DNA from: Valencia hispanica
Lineage: Eukaryota; Chordata; Actinopteri; Cyprinodontiformes; Valenciidae
Direction: 5' to 3'
DNA: 64,000 bases
NCBI GenBank assembly: GCA_963556495.2
Contig: OY747713.1
Coordinates: 39,772,961 to 39,836,960, forward strand
Every line of letters begins with the position of its first letter. The first letter of the stretch is position 1. Under the pieces are notes generated by a model. It did no database searches. It saw nothing but the letters and a program-made list of their open reading frames with translations, and was not told where the DNA came from. Below are positions 33,480 through 45,805 of the stretch, in pieces. Position numbers and translations under genes: made by a program.

Positions 33480-35345
33480 ACCCTTGGTATTTTTATGTTA
33501 TTCACATTACAAGGACAAATGTTAAGATATTTTATTGTGACTTTTAAATGACAAACCATCACATAAAAGTACCTGCAAGCTTTCTACAACTGCAAGCCAA
33601 TCAGGACATGGACACCCACCCAAACTGACGGGCCGGGCAGGGGAAACATTATTCCGAGAAGCAGCCAACAATGGATGTTCTCGCACGAGTGGTGCCCTAG
33701 GTAAGCCCTTCCTTCTACTGCCACCCAGCTAATCAAAATGCAGAAAGTAATCTAAATTCTGGGGGAATCAAATATAGAGCAGACCTGCACTGAGCACATA
33801 AAATAGTCTACCCTTTTCTTACCAGCAAGGAGCGGAAGCCAATTCTCGATTGACAACATATGCAAAAAATCTAATGTTTGAGGCACTACTGACAGATGAG
33901 CTCAAAAGCTGCAAAAGGAAACTTTCCATATGGCCCACATGAAAAAATAAAACTGCCAATGCTAGCCAAGAGGCCTTTCTCTAGACGAGCTCCAGAGATT
34001 TACAGCTCAGGTGGGGGAATGTGTGCACAAGTGTACGAACACTACAAATCTGGTATTTTACATGAGTGGCAACACGAAATCCATTGTAAAAAGAAGTCCT
34101 GTTTGCTGTTTGGATGTGGAGGAAAGAGCTCTTGAACAAAATAACATTTTGGCCAACATGCAAAATCACATATTTTACAATGGAATGATTTTGATCAAAG
34201 CAATTTCATTTGGTAAAATCCCCCTGACCAGATTCTAGACGTAAATCCAGTTGAGAACCTGTGGTATGATTACACAATTAACTGTGTAGGGCTTGAGAGA
34301 GCTATACATAATTTCATTGATGAAATATTTCAGACTGCACAGTGGCGCAGTTGGTAGCACTGTTGCCTTGCAGCAAGAAGGTCCTGGGTTCACATCCCGG
34401 CCTGGGGTCTTTCTGCATGGAGTTTGCATGTTCTCCCTGTGCATGCGTGGGTTCTCTCTCGGTACTCTGGCTTCTTCCCACTGTCCAAAAGCATGACTGT
34501 TAGGTGAATTGGTTTCTCTAAATTGCCCTTAGGTATGGGCGTGTGTACTTTGGCGTGTGCGTGCATGGTTGTTTGTCCTGTACGTCTCTGTGTTGCAATG
34601 GACTGGGGACCTGTCCTGGGTGCACCCCGCCTCTCGCCCCATGACAGCTGGAGATAGGCACCAGCCCCCCCACAACCCTGCATAGGAATGACGGGTACAG
34701 AAAATTGATGGATGGATGGAAATGTTTCATTGGTACTTTGGCCTTTAGGAAGAGCGGCAAGAAGATAGTCTTTTTGAAGTCATCTACAGTTTTCCCTTAG
34801 TCATGACAAACTTGTAGGACACACTTGTGGAACACTGTTCCTCACCACTAACACATCATCCCAATCTTGAAACATGGTGGTGGTGGCATCATGCTGTGGG
34901 GAAGCTGTTCTTCAGCAGTGACAGGGAAGCTGGCCCAAGTTGATTGGAAGATAGATTAAACTAAATAACAAGCAATTCTGAAAGAAAGACTGTTAGCGGC
35001 TGCAAGACTTGAGACTAAAGAGGAGGTTCACCTTTAAGCACAACCACCCCAAACAAACATATAGAAATAAAATGGAATGGTTCAGTTGTTAACATGGTTG
35101 CATGTTCATGATTTAAAATGGCCCAGTTGATTTCCAGACCTAAATCCAAACGAAAAGGGGGCAAGACTTGAAAACTGCTGATTTTGTTCAGTTCAATCTG
35201 TCGAAGCTTAAGCTGTTTGAAGAATGGGCTTGGTTGGGCTCTGTTGGTAGAGACATACTTTAGAAGGCTTGCAGCTGTAGTTGCACCACAATGTCTTTGT
35301 ACAAAGTTTCTACAACGTATTCACTCAAGAGGCTGAATAAAAATG
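33480..35345 (+). pseudogene. Tc1-like transposon relic(s), rearranged and split by a SINE
   Basis: Plus-strand words include GGCCTTTAGGAAGAGCGGCA, AAACATGGTGGTGGTGGCAT, CATGCTGTGGGGAAGC, CCAGACCTAAATCCAAACGA and TGGTAGAGACATAC. They follow the order of a common fish Tc1-like transposase: GGG-IMLWG block, then PDLNP block, then C-terminus. The 3' edge GAGGCTGAATAAAAATG near 35335 matches its post-stop sequence. Earlier pieces (33620-33670, 33955-34130, 34230-34270 with a second LNPVENLW-like block) are out of order or from a second copy. Many stops; inactive. Confidence 0.55.
34333..34718 (+). mobile_element. tRNA-derived SINE with 11-bp duplication
   Basis: The 5' part has RNA polymerase III promoter-like boxes: TGGCGCAGTTGGTAGC (box A position) and GGTTCACATCC (box B, matching GGTTCNANNCC). 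The body reads GGAGTTTGCATGTTCTCCCT through GAGATAGGCACCAGCCCCCC, and the tail is (GATG)n, the tail type of Rex3/RTE LINEs, which may mobilise it. Flanks are GAAATATTTCA (34322-34332) and GAAATGTTTCA (34719-34729), 10 of 11 identical. It lies inside the Tc1 relic. Confidence 0.85.
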
Positions 35346-37914
35346 TAATATGAAAATGTTAATATTGTCATTAGCATTGAGCAGAAAATCATAATTAACT
35401 GAAAGAAGACTTGGAAACATCAGTCAGCGTGTAATTAATCTACAAAATATGTTTCACTTATGAAGTTACTCACATAAATAGGCTTTTCTATAATAATCAG
35501 ATTTTATTAATGGGTAGGTATTTGGAAACATTTTGGAAACAATACACTATTTTTCTTCCACTTCCAGCATATGTAACGCATTGTGTTGTTCTGTCGCATG
35601 AAATACATTGAGGTTTGGTGTTTTACTTTGATAAATGTGAAAAACGACACTGGAAAAATAGAGGATGGATGGATGGATGGAGTTGTAATCAATTAATCAA
35701 TAATCTGGGAGTTTTTCTAAATTTGTCGGAAGTTTTTGTCCAAAAGCTATGCACCTCCAGAAATAAGATGATATTTAAATACCGTGAATGGATCTGCAGG
35801 ATGTGTTCATGCAAATTCTCAGACATCATTACATTGTTGTCCATAGTGACCACTGACAGTCCTGCATGACTGAAACCACAAACCTACTGTATCACTGAAC
35901 TAAATAAGGCAGCCTATGAGTCATGGTGCTGGGAGTGTTTATTAGATTCTCTAGATCAGGGGGGCTCAGTAAGAGAAAACACCATCCGGCTCATACTGAG
36001 CATCCAACAAACTATGTCTAAATAATATTAGTTGTGATTGGTGACTCCCTGTCATGCATTTAGAATAATTTGGTTTCGTTGCCCCACCACGACTGTGAGA
36101 GAAGAAGGTTTTCAGCTTCTTGTCATGTCTCTGCTTCGTTGTTGCTATAAATTAATACCGAGATGAATGGCGCCAGCTGTTGCCAAGCTACGGAAAGTAC
36201 CACCACAAAGTTTCCAAGCAGGCTGCTCCAAACTGTGAATAAAACTGATGACTGATAGAAGAGATTACTGATTATTTGAATATCTGATTATGAGACAATT
36301 GCCTTAAACCACTGTAATGACGTGACTGCTCCACTCCATGAATAGCACTTTACTTGAATAACCCCAGTGACCTGCACTTGACTCCCAAAGTACTTAGAAA
36401 AAGCTTCATGGGTATTTTATACAGTAAGTTATTGCTCTGCTGCAGAGATGGGAAAACCCCAAACCATAAAATCAGAATTGCTTGGATGATTATCATCAGG
36501 CATTGGATTTGTCAACATCCATTTGTCTTCTGTCACTTCCTGTTGGTTTTTATGCTTCTCTGATGTCCCGGGGCGGGCTACAAAATGAAGTATGCTAATG
36601 AGTTGAGCATTCAGTATTTCAAGATCCACTGCCAAGGCCTCCAGAGGTTACAGCTCGTTAACTTGGATTGTACATATCACAGCAGAGTTATATGTTAGAA
36701 ATGATGGAATACTGAAGACCAGAAAGTCACACACAATGACATTTTCCTTTATTCGCCAATGTCATTCAGGACTACATTTATGTTTAAGTTAGACTAAGTT
36801 TGAAAGCTATATTTGCATATGTGAACTATGGTTGAACCTTTATATGATTTCTTGGTAAGCATGAATGGTCTACATATGGTATGTGGGTCTTGTTGAGTTT
36901 CTGTTTTTTTATGGGATATGTATTTCATGCCTTATATCTCTTGTCACAGCAGATCCATGGTTATTAATAAAGGAACCTTGCTAGACATTTGTTTTGTCTG
37001 TGTCTGCTCAGAAACCTTTGCAAAAAAGCGTCAACAAGGAAAGATCAGAACCACTGCTGTATTTTTGCGGTGAGTAAAATGTCTCATAAATTAGTTTACA
37101 GTACTGAGAATTATTTGTATAAAGCCCTAGCCTTTATTTTGAAGAATTTAATAAGTTATGAGAAAGGTTAAGAAGAATGTGTTCAAGCATTCTCTCCTAT
37201 CCATTTATTTGGACCCATTGACCAAATGCCCAAAAATCTACAACACTGTTGGAGAATACAGACTATATAACTATATGACTGGACCCCCAACTGTCTGTGC
37301 TATTCTTCTGTGACACAACTCCATAATAACCTCTGCTGCAAACCAAACCTTTAGAAAAATAAGCATGAAGATGAAGTCCTCATGTAATCCTCGTCCTAAT
37401 AGACCAGAAGGGCATGTTGGCTAATTTCCTACATGAACAAATACTTTCCTAGGGTAAACTAACTTTCAATCAATTAGCTTCCATCAGGTTGATTTTATCT
37501 CTTTCAAAACTAATGCCTATATTTTCAGGGGGAAATTATGGTACAGAAAGCAGTCCCAAACAAGTCTATATGCAGTACCCTAACCTCAACTCTAAAGCAA
37601 GAATGAAACGAAGTAATAACCTTAACCACAAGACATGTTTCATCTCCAAAGGATATTGAGATTTTCAAATATTCAAACACACTCCTACACAGCAGCAGAC
37701 ATATTCAGATAAGCCTGTTTTATGACATATTTTCTGCGCCTCCTTCATTTGCTTTATCTTAATTTGAAATTTCTGTGAAAGCCAATATCCAAATCAACCA
37801 CAAACAGCTATCTTGGTTCAAAAGAAAAAAAAAAAAAAAAAGAGTGTTTTTCCAATATGTGAAGAGACCTGGATAAATCACTAGGGCTACAATTAGACCT
37901 TATTTAGACCTTAG
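35346..37914. other. No gene recognised
   Basis: AT-rich unique-looking sequence. A (GGAT)n run at about 35664-35680 may be the tail of a lost RTE-type element or SINE. A-rich tract at about 37821-37843. No domain-bearing frame. Confidence 0.5.
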
Positions 37915-38860
37915 TCAAGAGAAAAATATATAATTAACCCCATTAAGACATACAGTGGGTATGGTGTTCTTGAGATGCAACTCAGCATTCTTCCCCCTCC
38001 AAACATAGCTAGTGGCGTTTATACCAAAGAGTTCTATTTTGGTTTCACCTGACCACAAGAAGTTCTCCCAATCCTCCTCTGGATCATCCAGATGGTCTCT
38101 GGCAGACTTTGGACGGGCCTGGACACGTGCTAACTTAAGCAGGAGGACCTTTCGAGTGTTGCAGGATTTTAATCCATGATTATGTAGTGTGTTACAAATA
38201 GTAACATTTGTTCTGTTGGTCCCAGCTCTCTTCAGGTCATTAACCCGTTCCCCCCGTGTAGTTTTGGGCTGTTTCCTCACTGTTCTCAAGATCATGTGTA
38301 CCCCACGATGTAAGATCTTGACTGGAGCCCCAGGTTGAGAGAGATTGTCAGTGATCTTGCATTTATAAAATTTTCTAATAATTGCTCCAACAATCGATCT
38401 GTTCTCACCAAGGTGCTTTCCTATTGTAGATTGGCTCATCCCATTCTTGTGCAGATGTACAATCTAGTCCCTGGTGACAGCTCTCTGGTCTTGGCCATGG
38501 TGGAGGTTGGAGTCTGACTGTTTGAAGGTGTGGACAGGTGTCTTTTATACAGATAACGAGTTCAAACAGGTGCCATTAATACAGGTAACGAGTGGAGGAT
38601 AGAAGAGCTTCTTAAAGAAGAAGTAACAGGTTTGTGAAGGCCAGAATTCTTGCTTGTTTGTAGGTGCAAAACACTTATTTTCTGTACCATTACATGAATA
38701 AATTCTTTAAAAATCCTACAATGTGATTTCCTTGATTTTTTTACATTCTGTCTCTCACAGTTGAAGTTTAACTCTGATGAAAATTACAGACCTCTCATCT
38801 TTTTAAGATGGACAGCTTGCAAAATCGGTGGCTGCCAAATACTTTTTTTGCCCTACTGTA
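37915..38860 (-). pseudogene. Tc1-like transposase, truncated, catalytic Asp lost
   Basis: The minus-strand frame 38439-37915 (174 codons) starts inside the N-terminal DNA-binding domain: [20 protein letters not shown] then a LSQPGAPVK hinge. It continues with [13 protein letters not shown] (second helix-turn-helix) and reaches the catalytic core at [13 protein letters not shown] and [11 protein letters not shown]. The conserved WSDE Asp is Gly131 here. The frame then degrades before the remaining two catalytic residues. A terminus TACAGTAGGGCAAAAAAAGT (minus strand from 38860) marks the 5' TIR; the other TIR is missing. It is dead on both counts. Confidence 0.85.
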
Positions 38861-39111
38861 GATATTATCTAAAGTGCAAACGCTTCAGTTACACTGGAAT
38901 TTCATGTATGTTTGCATTTTGAGAAACATGTTACGTGTGCAAATTGGAGAAAACAAAGGAGATATCGTGGAACCTTATGTCCTGCAATATCCTGTGTGTC
39001 ATTTTGTGATGCACTCCTGTTCAATATAGTGCATATTTACTAACAGCAAGGGTGTGGAGTTCACAGTGTACTGCTGCATCATGACCAGGTACATTTATTT
39101 ATCTTGACTCT

Positions 39112-39795
39112 ACATCCATCCATCCATCCATCCATCCATTTTCTTCCGCTTATCCAGGTCAGGTTGCTGGGGCAGCAACTTTACCAGAGAGACCCAGACT
39201 TCCCTCTCCCAAGCTTTATGGGCCAGCTTCTCGGGAGGTATCCCAAGGAGTTCCCAGGCGAGCTGAAAAAATAGTCTCTCCAGCGTGTCTTGGATCTTCC
39301 TCTGGGCCTCCTCCCGGTGGGACATGCACGGCACACCTCACCAGAGAGGCATCCAGGAGGCATCCTGACCAGATGCCCGAGCCACCTCAACTGCCTCCTC
39401 TCACTGTGGAGGAGCAACGGCTCTACTTTGAGCCCCTCCCTGATGACCGAGCCTCTCACCCTATCTCTAAGGGAGAGCCCAGACACCCTGCGGAGAAAAC
39501 TAATTTCAGCTGCTTGTATCCGTGATCTCGTTCTTTCGGACACTACCCAAAGCTCGTGACCATAGATGAGGGTAGGAACGTTGATTGACAGTTTGATAGC
39601 TTCACCTTTCAGCTCACCTCTTTCTTCTCCACAACTTCACATTTCTTCACACTCGGCTGTGAACTGCTCGAGGGAAAGCCGTAGATCATGGTCTGATGAA
39701 GCCATCAGGACCACATCATCTGCAAAAAGCAGAGACCCGATTCTGAGGCCACCGAAATGGATCCCCTCAACACCATGGCTACACCTAAAGTTTCA
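39112..39795 (-). mobile_element. Rex3 LINE, 5'-truncated
   Basis: The minus strand ends at about 39115-39140 in (GATG)n after GGATAAGCGGAAGAAAATGG. The frame 39543-39181 encodes the Rex3 C-terminus: SERTRSRIQAAEISFLRRVS, LRWLGHLVRMPPG, GRRPRGRSKTRWRDYFF. Further upstream (39780-39600) is the FADD-region coding sequence in a broken frame. The copy starts at the equivalent of the RT palm and has deletions between 39570 and 39650. No clear duplication. Confidence 0.85.
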
Positions 39796-41185
39796 ATTAA
39801 CAACTATGTTTATTAAAATTGTGTCAGACCTGCTGTGTTTAACTCTAAAGTGAGCTTAATTCAATGCTAATATTCAAGATTATTACAGGTATTAATGCTT
39901 GAATAATAATGGTAATATACTCTTAAAAACACTTCTTTAAGGCTTCTGAGCAGGGGTGTATCAAGGAAGTTTTTAAAGAGGGCTAAATGGGGACCAGTAA
40001 TGATCTTGAGGTGTCGCTCCAAAATAAAAGAAGGGCTGTAATACAAAGGGGGCGGGGCCTAGACTGAGTGATAGACATCAGACTTATAACATGGGGTCAA
40101 AGATTGATGTAAACACAAATACATAAAGCACATAAATAATTGTACCTAATTAAATCTATTTCTCTTCCGTAATTTATCATTCATTTAAATGTTATCTACA
40201 GAAGAAGTGATAATGGAGGCATCTTCCTAAATTTAGAATAGAAGCAGCTGCTGCAGAAAGCAGGGCAGGATTAAAATCCCTGGCTGATCAACCACTCATT
40301 TGACTGATTTTTGGACCAAATAATTCATTGCAGCTTTAGAATGTAACAGTATACATCTGCATTTAAAGATAATTATTTGGACTAAATTTGGTAATAACTT
40401 AAGAAACAAAAATCTAAAGAAAAAGCAACTTTTCTGTAAGAAACACATTATACAACTAAAACAACACATACTTCCATATATGCACTTTTTTATATACATT
40501 TTTTGTTAAGTAATCTGACCCATATGCAGAAAACCACTCAGGAGAACAATGCATGATTACAAGGTTTATTGAAACAATAATGAATATGGTGCAGGTCCCG
40601 CTCTAGGGCAAATCCAACGGCAAGGGGGACTCGGGAATGCTAGAGTGGGGCAGAGGATGTGAGAAGTGAGAATGAATAGATGATTATAGAAACTGTAGAA
40701 ATACTTACTGTGGAGAGGTTTCCCACCAGGAAGGGTGAGTGGATTGCAGGCTGTTGCTCTGTTTGGTTACTCAGGAAGCGACGACAGGTTGGTAGAATGA
40801 GGACCTGAAGGACATTGGAAGGTGGATAGGTTGCTCGAGGAAGTGAAGAATTATAAGTGGAACACAAAGGCCGCCAGTCCGAAGGTGATGATCCAGGAGT
40901 TATTTCACAAATGTTAGTTGGCAGGAGGAGATCTGAAGTGAACATGAAGGAAGTCGTACTCCCCTTACACACTCTATACTCCCAGGTCCAGGTATCGATG
41001 CCCCAGCAGGGCAACCAGCCCCAGATCCAGGAGGTGGTCCCCTTCTTTCCAGGACGGAGACAAGCAGACCGCCAAAGCCAACACAATAGTGGAGCAGCCC
41101 AGGCCCAGACCAGACTGCCTGTTCCTCCTCCAGGTCTCCAACCCTTGAGACACTCCCACGTCTGCCAGTTTTGTCCAAGGTCACT
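39796..41185. other. No gene recognised; part looks repetitive
   Basis: 39796-40505 shows nothing. 40510-41180 starts GACCCATATGCAGAAAACCA and includes TTTATTGAAACAATAATG, words seen at the antisense edge of dispersed fish repeats. Frames of up to 148 codons on both strands between 40640 and 41235 overlap one another and have no domain. I treat them as chance. Confidence 0.4.
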
Positions 41186-42265
41186 ACAATATCCACTATT
41201 AGATAGCTAGGGAAGACCAGGGTTGGTTGACCCAAGGGTTGGTTGTCACATTGATTATTACAGCCATATTAGAGGGCACTGATGGTTGATTTTGATATCA
41301 AACATTAGGCTTATTAATCTGGTCATTTTGCACTATTCATCTTTTCATTTTACACCTCCCCATTTTCGTCAGGACTCACGTTTTGACTTTTAAACACACA
41401 ACACTGAGTTGAGGGTACATTTAGTCATTTTTATGGGTCAGAATAATTTTTTTCATGTTTGTGGTATTTTTGTATTAAAAGTTTAAGTTATTAGCTTAAA
41501 AAAAACAATAATTAATCAAAAAGTCAAAAATGAGAGTTTTGATTAGAGCTAACACTTATTAAGCAAGCTAAAGCCAATCTATTAGCTAACTAATTTCTTT
41601 TGTCAAGAAGTCACTTGGGACTGGTTGTCTCACTGCTCCAGGGGGTGGTTGTCACATGTGACCATTGCCTATTTGTACATTGATATGAGACTAAATAGCT
41701 TAAATAATACTTCAGAAAACAACTGGGAAAACATTTTAAAGTCCCAATACATGTGCATGCAGTTCAGCATTAGGAACAATGTTGGGTTAACTTCTTTTGT
41801 GTTTATAATTAAATAAAACTTATTGTTTGTCAAGGCCATATGTTTCAGCACTATACATTCCTTCACTTTACCACTCACCAGAATAATACATTACTTTGCA
41901 AAATTTTAATGATTGAACACAAGGCACATTGATTATTATTATTAATTAAATCAAATCAATTCTTTGTCATTTTAATAAAAAGCAAGCAATAAAGCTACAC
42001 AAATTTGTAAAATCTTAATTTCTAAGCAAAACCCCATTGAAATAGATAGGGACAACCAACCCCAACATGGGCCAGGTTGTCACAGAGGGGTCAGATGTCT
42101 TTTTAACCTTTTATAACAATGAATTATAAAACAGAAAGGTGAGTTCATTTCAAGCCAAGATCCTAGGCTTTCATTTAATCTAAAATGTATCTTGAATATG
42201 TTTAGATGATGAGCAACAAACACTAGAGTAAAAAGAGAGACAACCAGCCCTTGTCTCCTCTACGT
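41186..42265. other. Region with recurrent GGTTGTC motifs, possible DNA transposon
   Basis: GGGTTGGTTGACCC and GGGTTGGTTGTCACATTG (about 41218-41254), GGTGGTTGTCACATGTG (about 41644), the inverted GACAACCAACCCC (42050) followed by CAGGTTGTCACAG (42072), and GACAACCAGCCC (42240) recur in a kilobase. Opposite orientations at the two edges suggest a transposon with GGTTGTC-type termini. I cannot define its ends. Confidence 0.3.
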
Positions 42266-43004
42266 ATTTGGCAGTAACATTGGTTAAGATTACATTTTGT
42301 TTATTGTTTAGAATAGTAAATTTGTGCATTTTATTTGGTTAATAAAATTTACCTCACTTACCCCAAAGGAAAAGGAGGACATGTTGCCTCACTTCCTGTA
42401 TTTATAGCTTTCTGTGTAATGCTGCGTCAACAGGAAGAGAGTAGGCGAAAAGGGAGGGAGAAAACCTGCTGTTCAGTTGATCCCAGCTCATTCTCCGTTC
42501 AGTATTTACAGATTTACCAAGTCATTTTCTTCGTTCAATATATCTGAAATATTTGTATGAAAAGGCAGTTTAGGAAACTAAAATGCTTATTTCCAACGTT
42601 GCCTGACACGCTATTGGCTGGCGTTCGCAAAGCAGCCAATCCAGGAGTGCAATTCATTTTCTTTGCCGTTTATTGGCTGAACACCTAAGAACAGAGATCA
42701 GCCAGAGCGTGGACACTAGCTTCCATGATATTGCTAAGATAGTTTCCACTGTGCATAGTAATGCATATTACTGTATATTTGGTGTTAGAACCATTAAAAT
42801 AGGCAGATATAAGAGCTGATCGAAGGATCGAAGAACGTCTTGCATAAGACAACTGATAAGTGTTCAGTGTCCGTTAAAATAGCAAGTGAGGAGCTTTTTT
42901 TCATATTTGTGCACGAAAAGTTTTTTTATTATTAAAAGAGGCTAAAGCTGTTTAACTGAAAAGTTTTGGTTTAAAAGTAAAAAGGAAATACACCTTTGTT
43001 GACA
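42266..43004. other. No gene recognised
   Basis: AT-rich sequence between the GGTTGTC region and the Rex1 fragment. No features seen. Confidence 0.5.
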
Positions 43005-44124
43005 CCCTGACATCCCACATCATGAAGGTCCTGGAGAGACTCCTGTTGGCCCACCTGATAAGCAAACAAGAACGTATCAGGACCCACTGCAGTTTGCTTA
43101 TCGCTGTGGAGTTGGAGTTGAAGATGCCATCATCCACCTACTTCAACCAACCCACTGTCATCTGGACAAAGCAGGCAGCACTGTGAGGATCATGTTCTTT
43201 GATTTCTCCAGTTTAACACAATTCAGCCTGGCATTGTCAGAAACTCCTGAAGACACAGGTGGAGCCTTCAACAATCGCCTGGATCAATGACTACCTGACC
43301 AACAGACCACAGTTTGTGAGACTGAAGAATTGTGTGTCAAACCAGGTGGTCAGCAGCACAGGAGCACCACAGGGGACTGTACTCTCACCATTCCTTTTCA
43401 CTGTGTACACCTCAGACTTCCAGTACAAATCAGAGACCTGTCATCTGCAGAAATACTCAGATGACTCTGCAATTGTCGGGTGTATCAGAGATGGACAAGA
43501 AGCTGAATACAGAGAGCTGGTGGACCGCTTTGTGACATGGTGTGGAAACAATCGTCTTACCTTGAATGTGAAAAAAATAAAGGAGATGATTGTAGATTTC
43601 AGAAGAAACAGGGATAAGTCAAAAACTGTTTCCATCATAGGAGAAGAAGTGGAGGTGGTTGAGGAGTATAAATACCTCGGAGTTCACCTTGACAACAGAC
43701 TGGACTGGAGGCGAGACAGTGAAACCGTCTACAAGAAGGGACAGAGCAGACTGTACTTCTTTAGGAAGCTTAGGTCCTTCAGGGATTTAAAAAGGCTAAA
43801 CAACCTGATAAAGAAGGCTGGTTCTGTTCTTGGGACAACTGTGGAAAATCTGGAGATGATAATGCAAAGAAGGATTCTTCATAAAATCAAACAAATTATG
43901 GACAACCCTGAGGATCCTCTTCATGAGACTGTCATACAACAACAGAGCGTCTTCAGTCGGAGGCTTCTTCAGTTTCTCTGCAATACAGACCGCTACAGGA
44001 AATCCTTCCTGCCCACAGCCCTCATCATCTACAACAACTCCTTAAAGAATTAATTATATGAGCTATACCAACACTTAATTTCCCTCTGGGATCAATGAAG
44101 TATTTTTGAATTGAATTGAATTGA
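43005..44124 (+). mobile_element. Rex1-like LINE, 5'-truncated, RT part
   Basis: The copy starts within the RT domain (CCCTGACATCCCACATCATG, encoding LTSHIM) and ends in GGGATCAATGAAGTATTTTT and a (GAATT)n tail. The frame 43259-44053 (264 codons, no true start codon) carries NDYLTNRPQFVRLKNCVSNQ, GAPQGTVLSPFLF and the YSDD catalytic motif (residues 66-69). Compared with the copy at 16.8 kb it keeps the two bases lost there. It lacks 96 bp (32 residues between RSF and RDL) and is frameshifted upstream near 43210. Confidence 0.85.
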
Positions 44125-44224
44125 CCAAAGATGTGACTGAAATGGTGGCAGAACCTGCCCAGAAAAGTGCTATGCCCCCTGTTTTCCTGGCAGGAAATTT
44201 ATTTGCAAGACTCTCGGGGCAATG

Positions 44225-44325
44225 GAGAAGTCTGAAAGGAAAACGTCTCTCTCGATACATGTGCATGTCAGTGCACACTTGCTGACGGAGAAGTATAAGC
44301 TAGGGTTTACCTGTTATGCGGAATA
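44225..44325. mobile_element. Single terminus of a MITE related to the one at 13.28 kb
   Basis: GTGCACACTTGCTGACGGAG followed by AAGTATAAGCTAGGGTTTAC is the reverse complement of the left terminus at 13.28 kb with few changes. The other end is not found. Confidence 0.4.
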
Positions 44326-44816
44326 TTCCATTGGAAATCATTTTGTTACAATAGCGTGTGTGTGTTTAAATAGAAAAATTCAGTTTCAGGGGGAGAGAAC
44401 TAGGTCATGGTAGTTGAGTACATCTGACGTTAATTTTGGTTGCTCTAAATTCAGTTATGTTCATCTGAGCCATATTAAGATTAATAATTTTATGTAAAAA
44501 TTACCAAGTTTGGGGGCACCATCCTGGTGGATTGCAGGAATATATATATAGCCAAATTGTTCAGTCTCAGTTTATGTTTATGATTACCTGCCTGATAAGG
44601 CTGAGATAATTAAACAATAGATGGTGTTCAAACGCTCTTGAATTGATCTTATTTTCTCTGTGCTGAGGCTTTTCTAAGTTATTTTAACACACAATCACAC
44701 TAAAACACACATTTTGTGGTGGTGTACTTTACGTTTTGGGAACTCCTCGTGTTTCACACAGTTTTTCTTTGGGTGGAAGGTCTCGCTAGCTCAGTTAGCT
44801 TAGCTTCATTGCGGCT

Positions 44817-45712
44817 ATGGCTACTCTTCTTTCTCCTGTCTCTAACTCTTCTCTTCTCTCTTGCTCTCTCTGTCAGATGTTTAGTTACTTCCCTGCCTCC
44901 TTTAGTGATAATGGTAACTGTAATAAATGTAATATTTTTGTAGCTTTGGAGGCGAGGGTATCAGAATTAGAAGCACGGCTCCGCGCTGTTGAAAAACCAG
45001 CAGATAGCCGAAGCCCATTAGCCAGCGCGGAGCCAACAAGGATAGAACCCCCTAGCTGTCCTCCGGTAGAGCCCGCGCAGCCGGGACCTCTAGGCGGCTG
45101 GGTGACTGTATGTAGGAAGCATAGTTCTAGGACCCAGCTCCCGGGCCATCACCAACCGGTCCACGTTTCTAACAGATTTTCCCCGTTCAGCGACACACCC
45201 GCTGAGAAGCCGGCCCTGGTAATTGGCAGCTCCATAGTCAGAAACGTGGCATTAGAGACACCATTGACCATAGTCAAATGCTTGCCAAGGGCCAGAACGG
45301 GCGACATCAAATCCAACCTGAAACTGCTGGCTAAAGATAAGCGTAAATACAGTAAGATTGTTATTCACGCAGGCGGTAATGACACCCGGTTACGCCAATC
45401 GGAGGTCACTAAAATTAGTGTTGCTTCGGTGTGTAAGTTTGCCAAAACAATGTCAGACTCGGTAATCTTTTCTGGTCCCCTGCCTGATCGGACCAGTGAC
45501 GACATGTTTAGCTGTCATTGCTGTCATTGCTGTCATTCCATCAATGGTTGTCTAGGTGGTGTCCTGCAAACGATGTGGGCTACATTGATAACTAGAGAAC
45601 TTTTTGGGGAAAACCTGGTCTGATCCGGAGAGACGCCATCCATCCCACTTTGGATGGAGCAGCTCTTCTTTCTAGGAATATGGCCGAATTTATTAATCCT
45701 CCAAAACACTGA
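44817..45712 (+). pseudogene. L2 ORF1 with coiled coil and SGNH-esterase-like domain
   Basis: ORF1 proteins of this clade bind element RNA and act as chaperones. The frame starts [14 protein letters not shown], with a Cys-rich stretch at 15-38. Then come a short coiled coil ([19 protein letters not shown], 42-60), a Pro-rich linker, and an esterase-like domain with block [13 protein letters not shown] (134-144) and block III IHAGGND (183-189). After residue 231 a frameshift next to three copies of GCTGTCATT diverts the frame, which ends at 45623. In another frame [19 protein letters not shown], a TAG in place of Trp, and then RRDAIHPTLDG follow. The last contains the block V Asp-x-x-His. ORF1 originally ended at 45712. 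Confidence 0.8.
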
Positions 45713-45805
45713 CAACCCAGGGTCCAGACCAGGAAGCAGAGTCGTAGTTTAACCCACCTCTCTGCTGCTTCTGTACTGTTACCCACCCATTACCCTATAG
45801 AAACA

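Noticed and set aside
34333..34400. Possible functional tRNA gene
   Set aside because: Box A- and B-like words are present but no cloverleaf closes. The sequence continues into a SINE body with a GATG tail and target duplication.
40640..41235. Overlapping frames of 111-148 codons on both strands
   Set aside because: Mutually overlapping, no domain, and no repeat-derived or host protein recognised.
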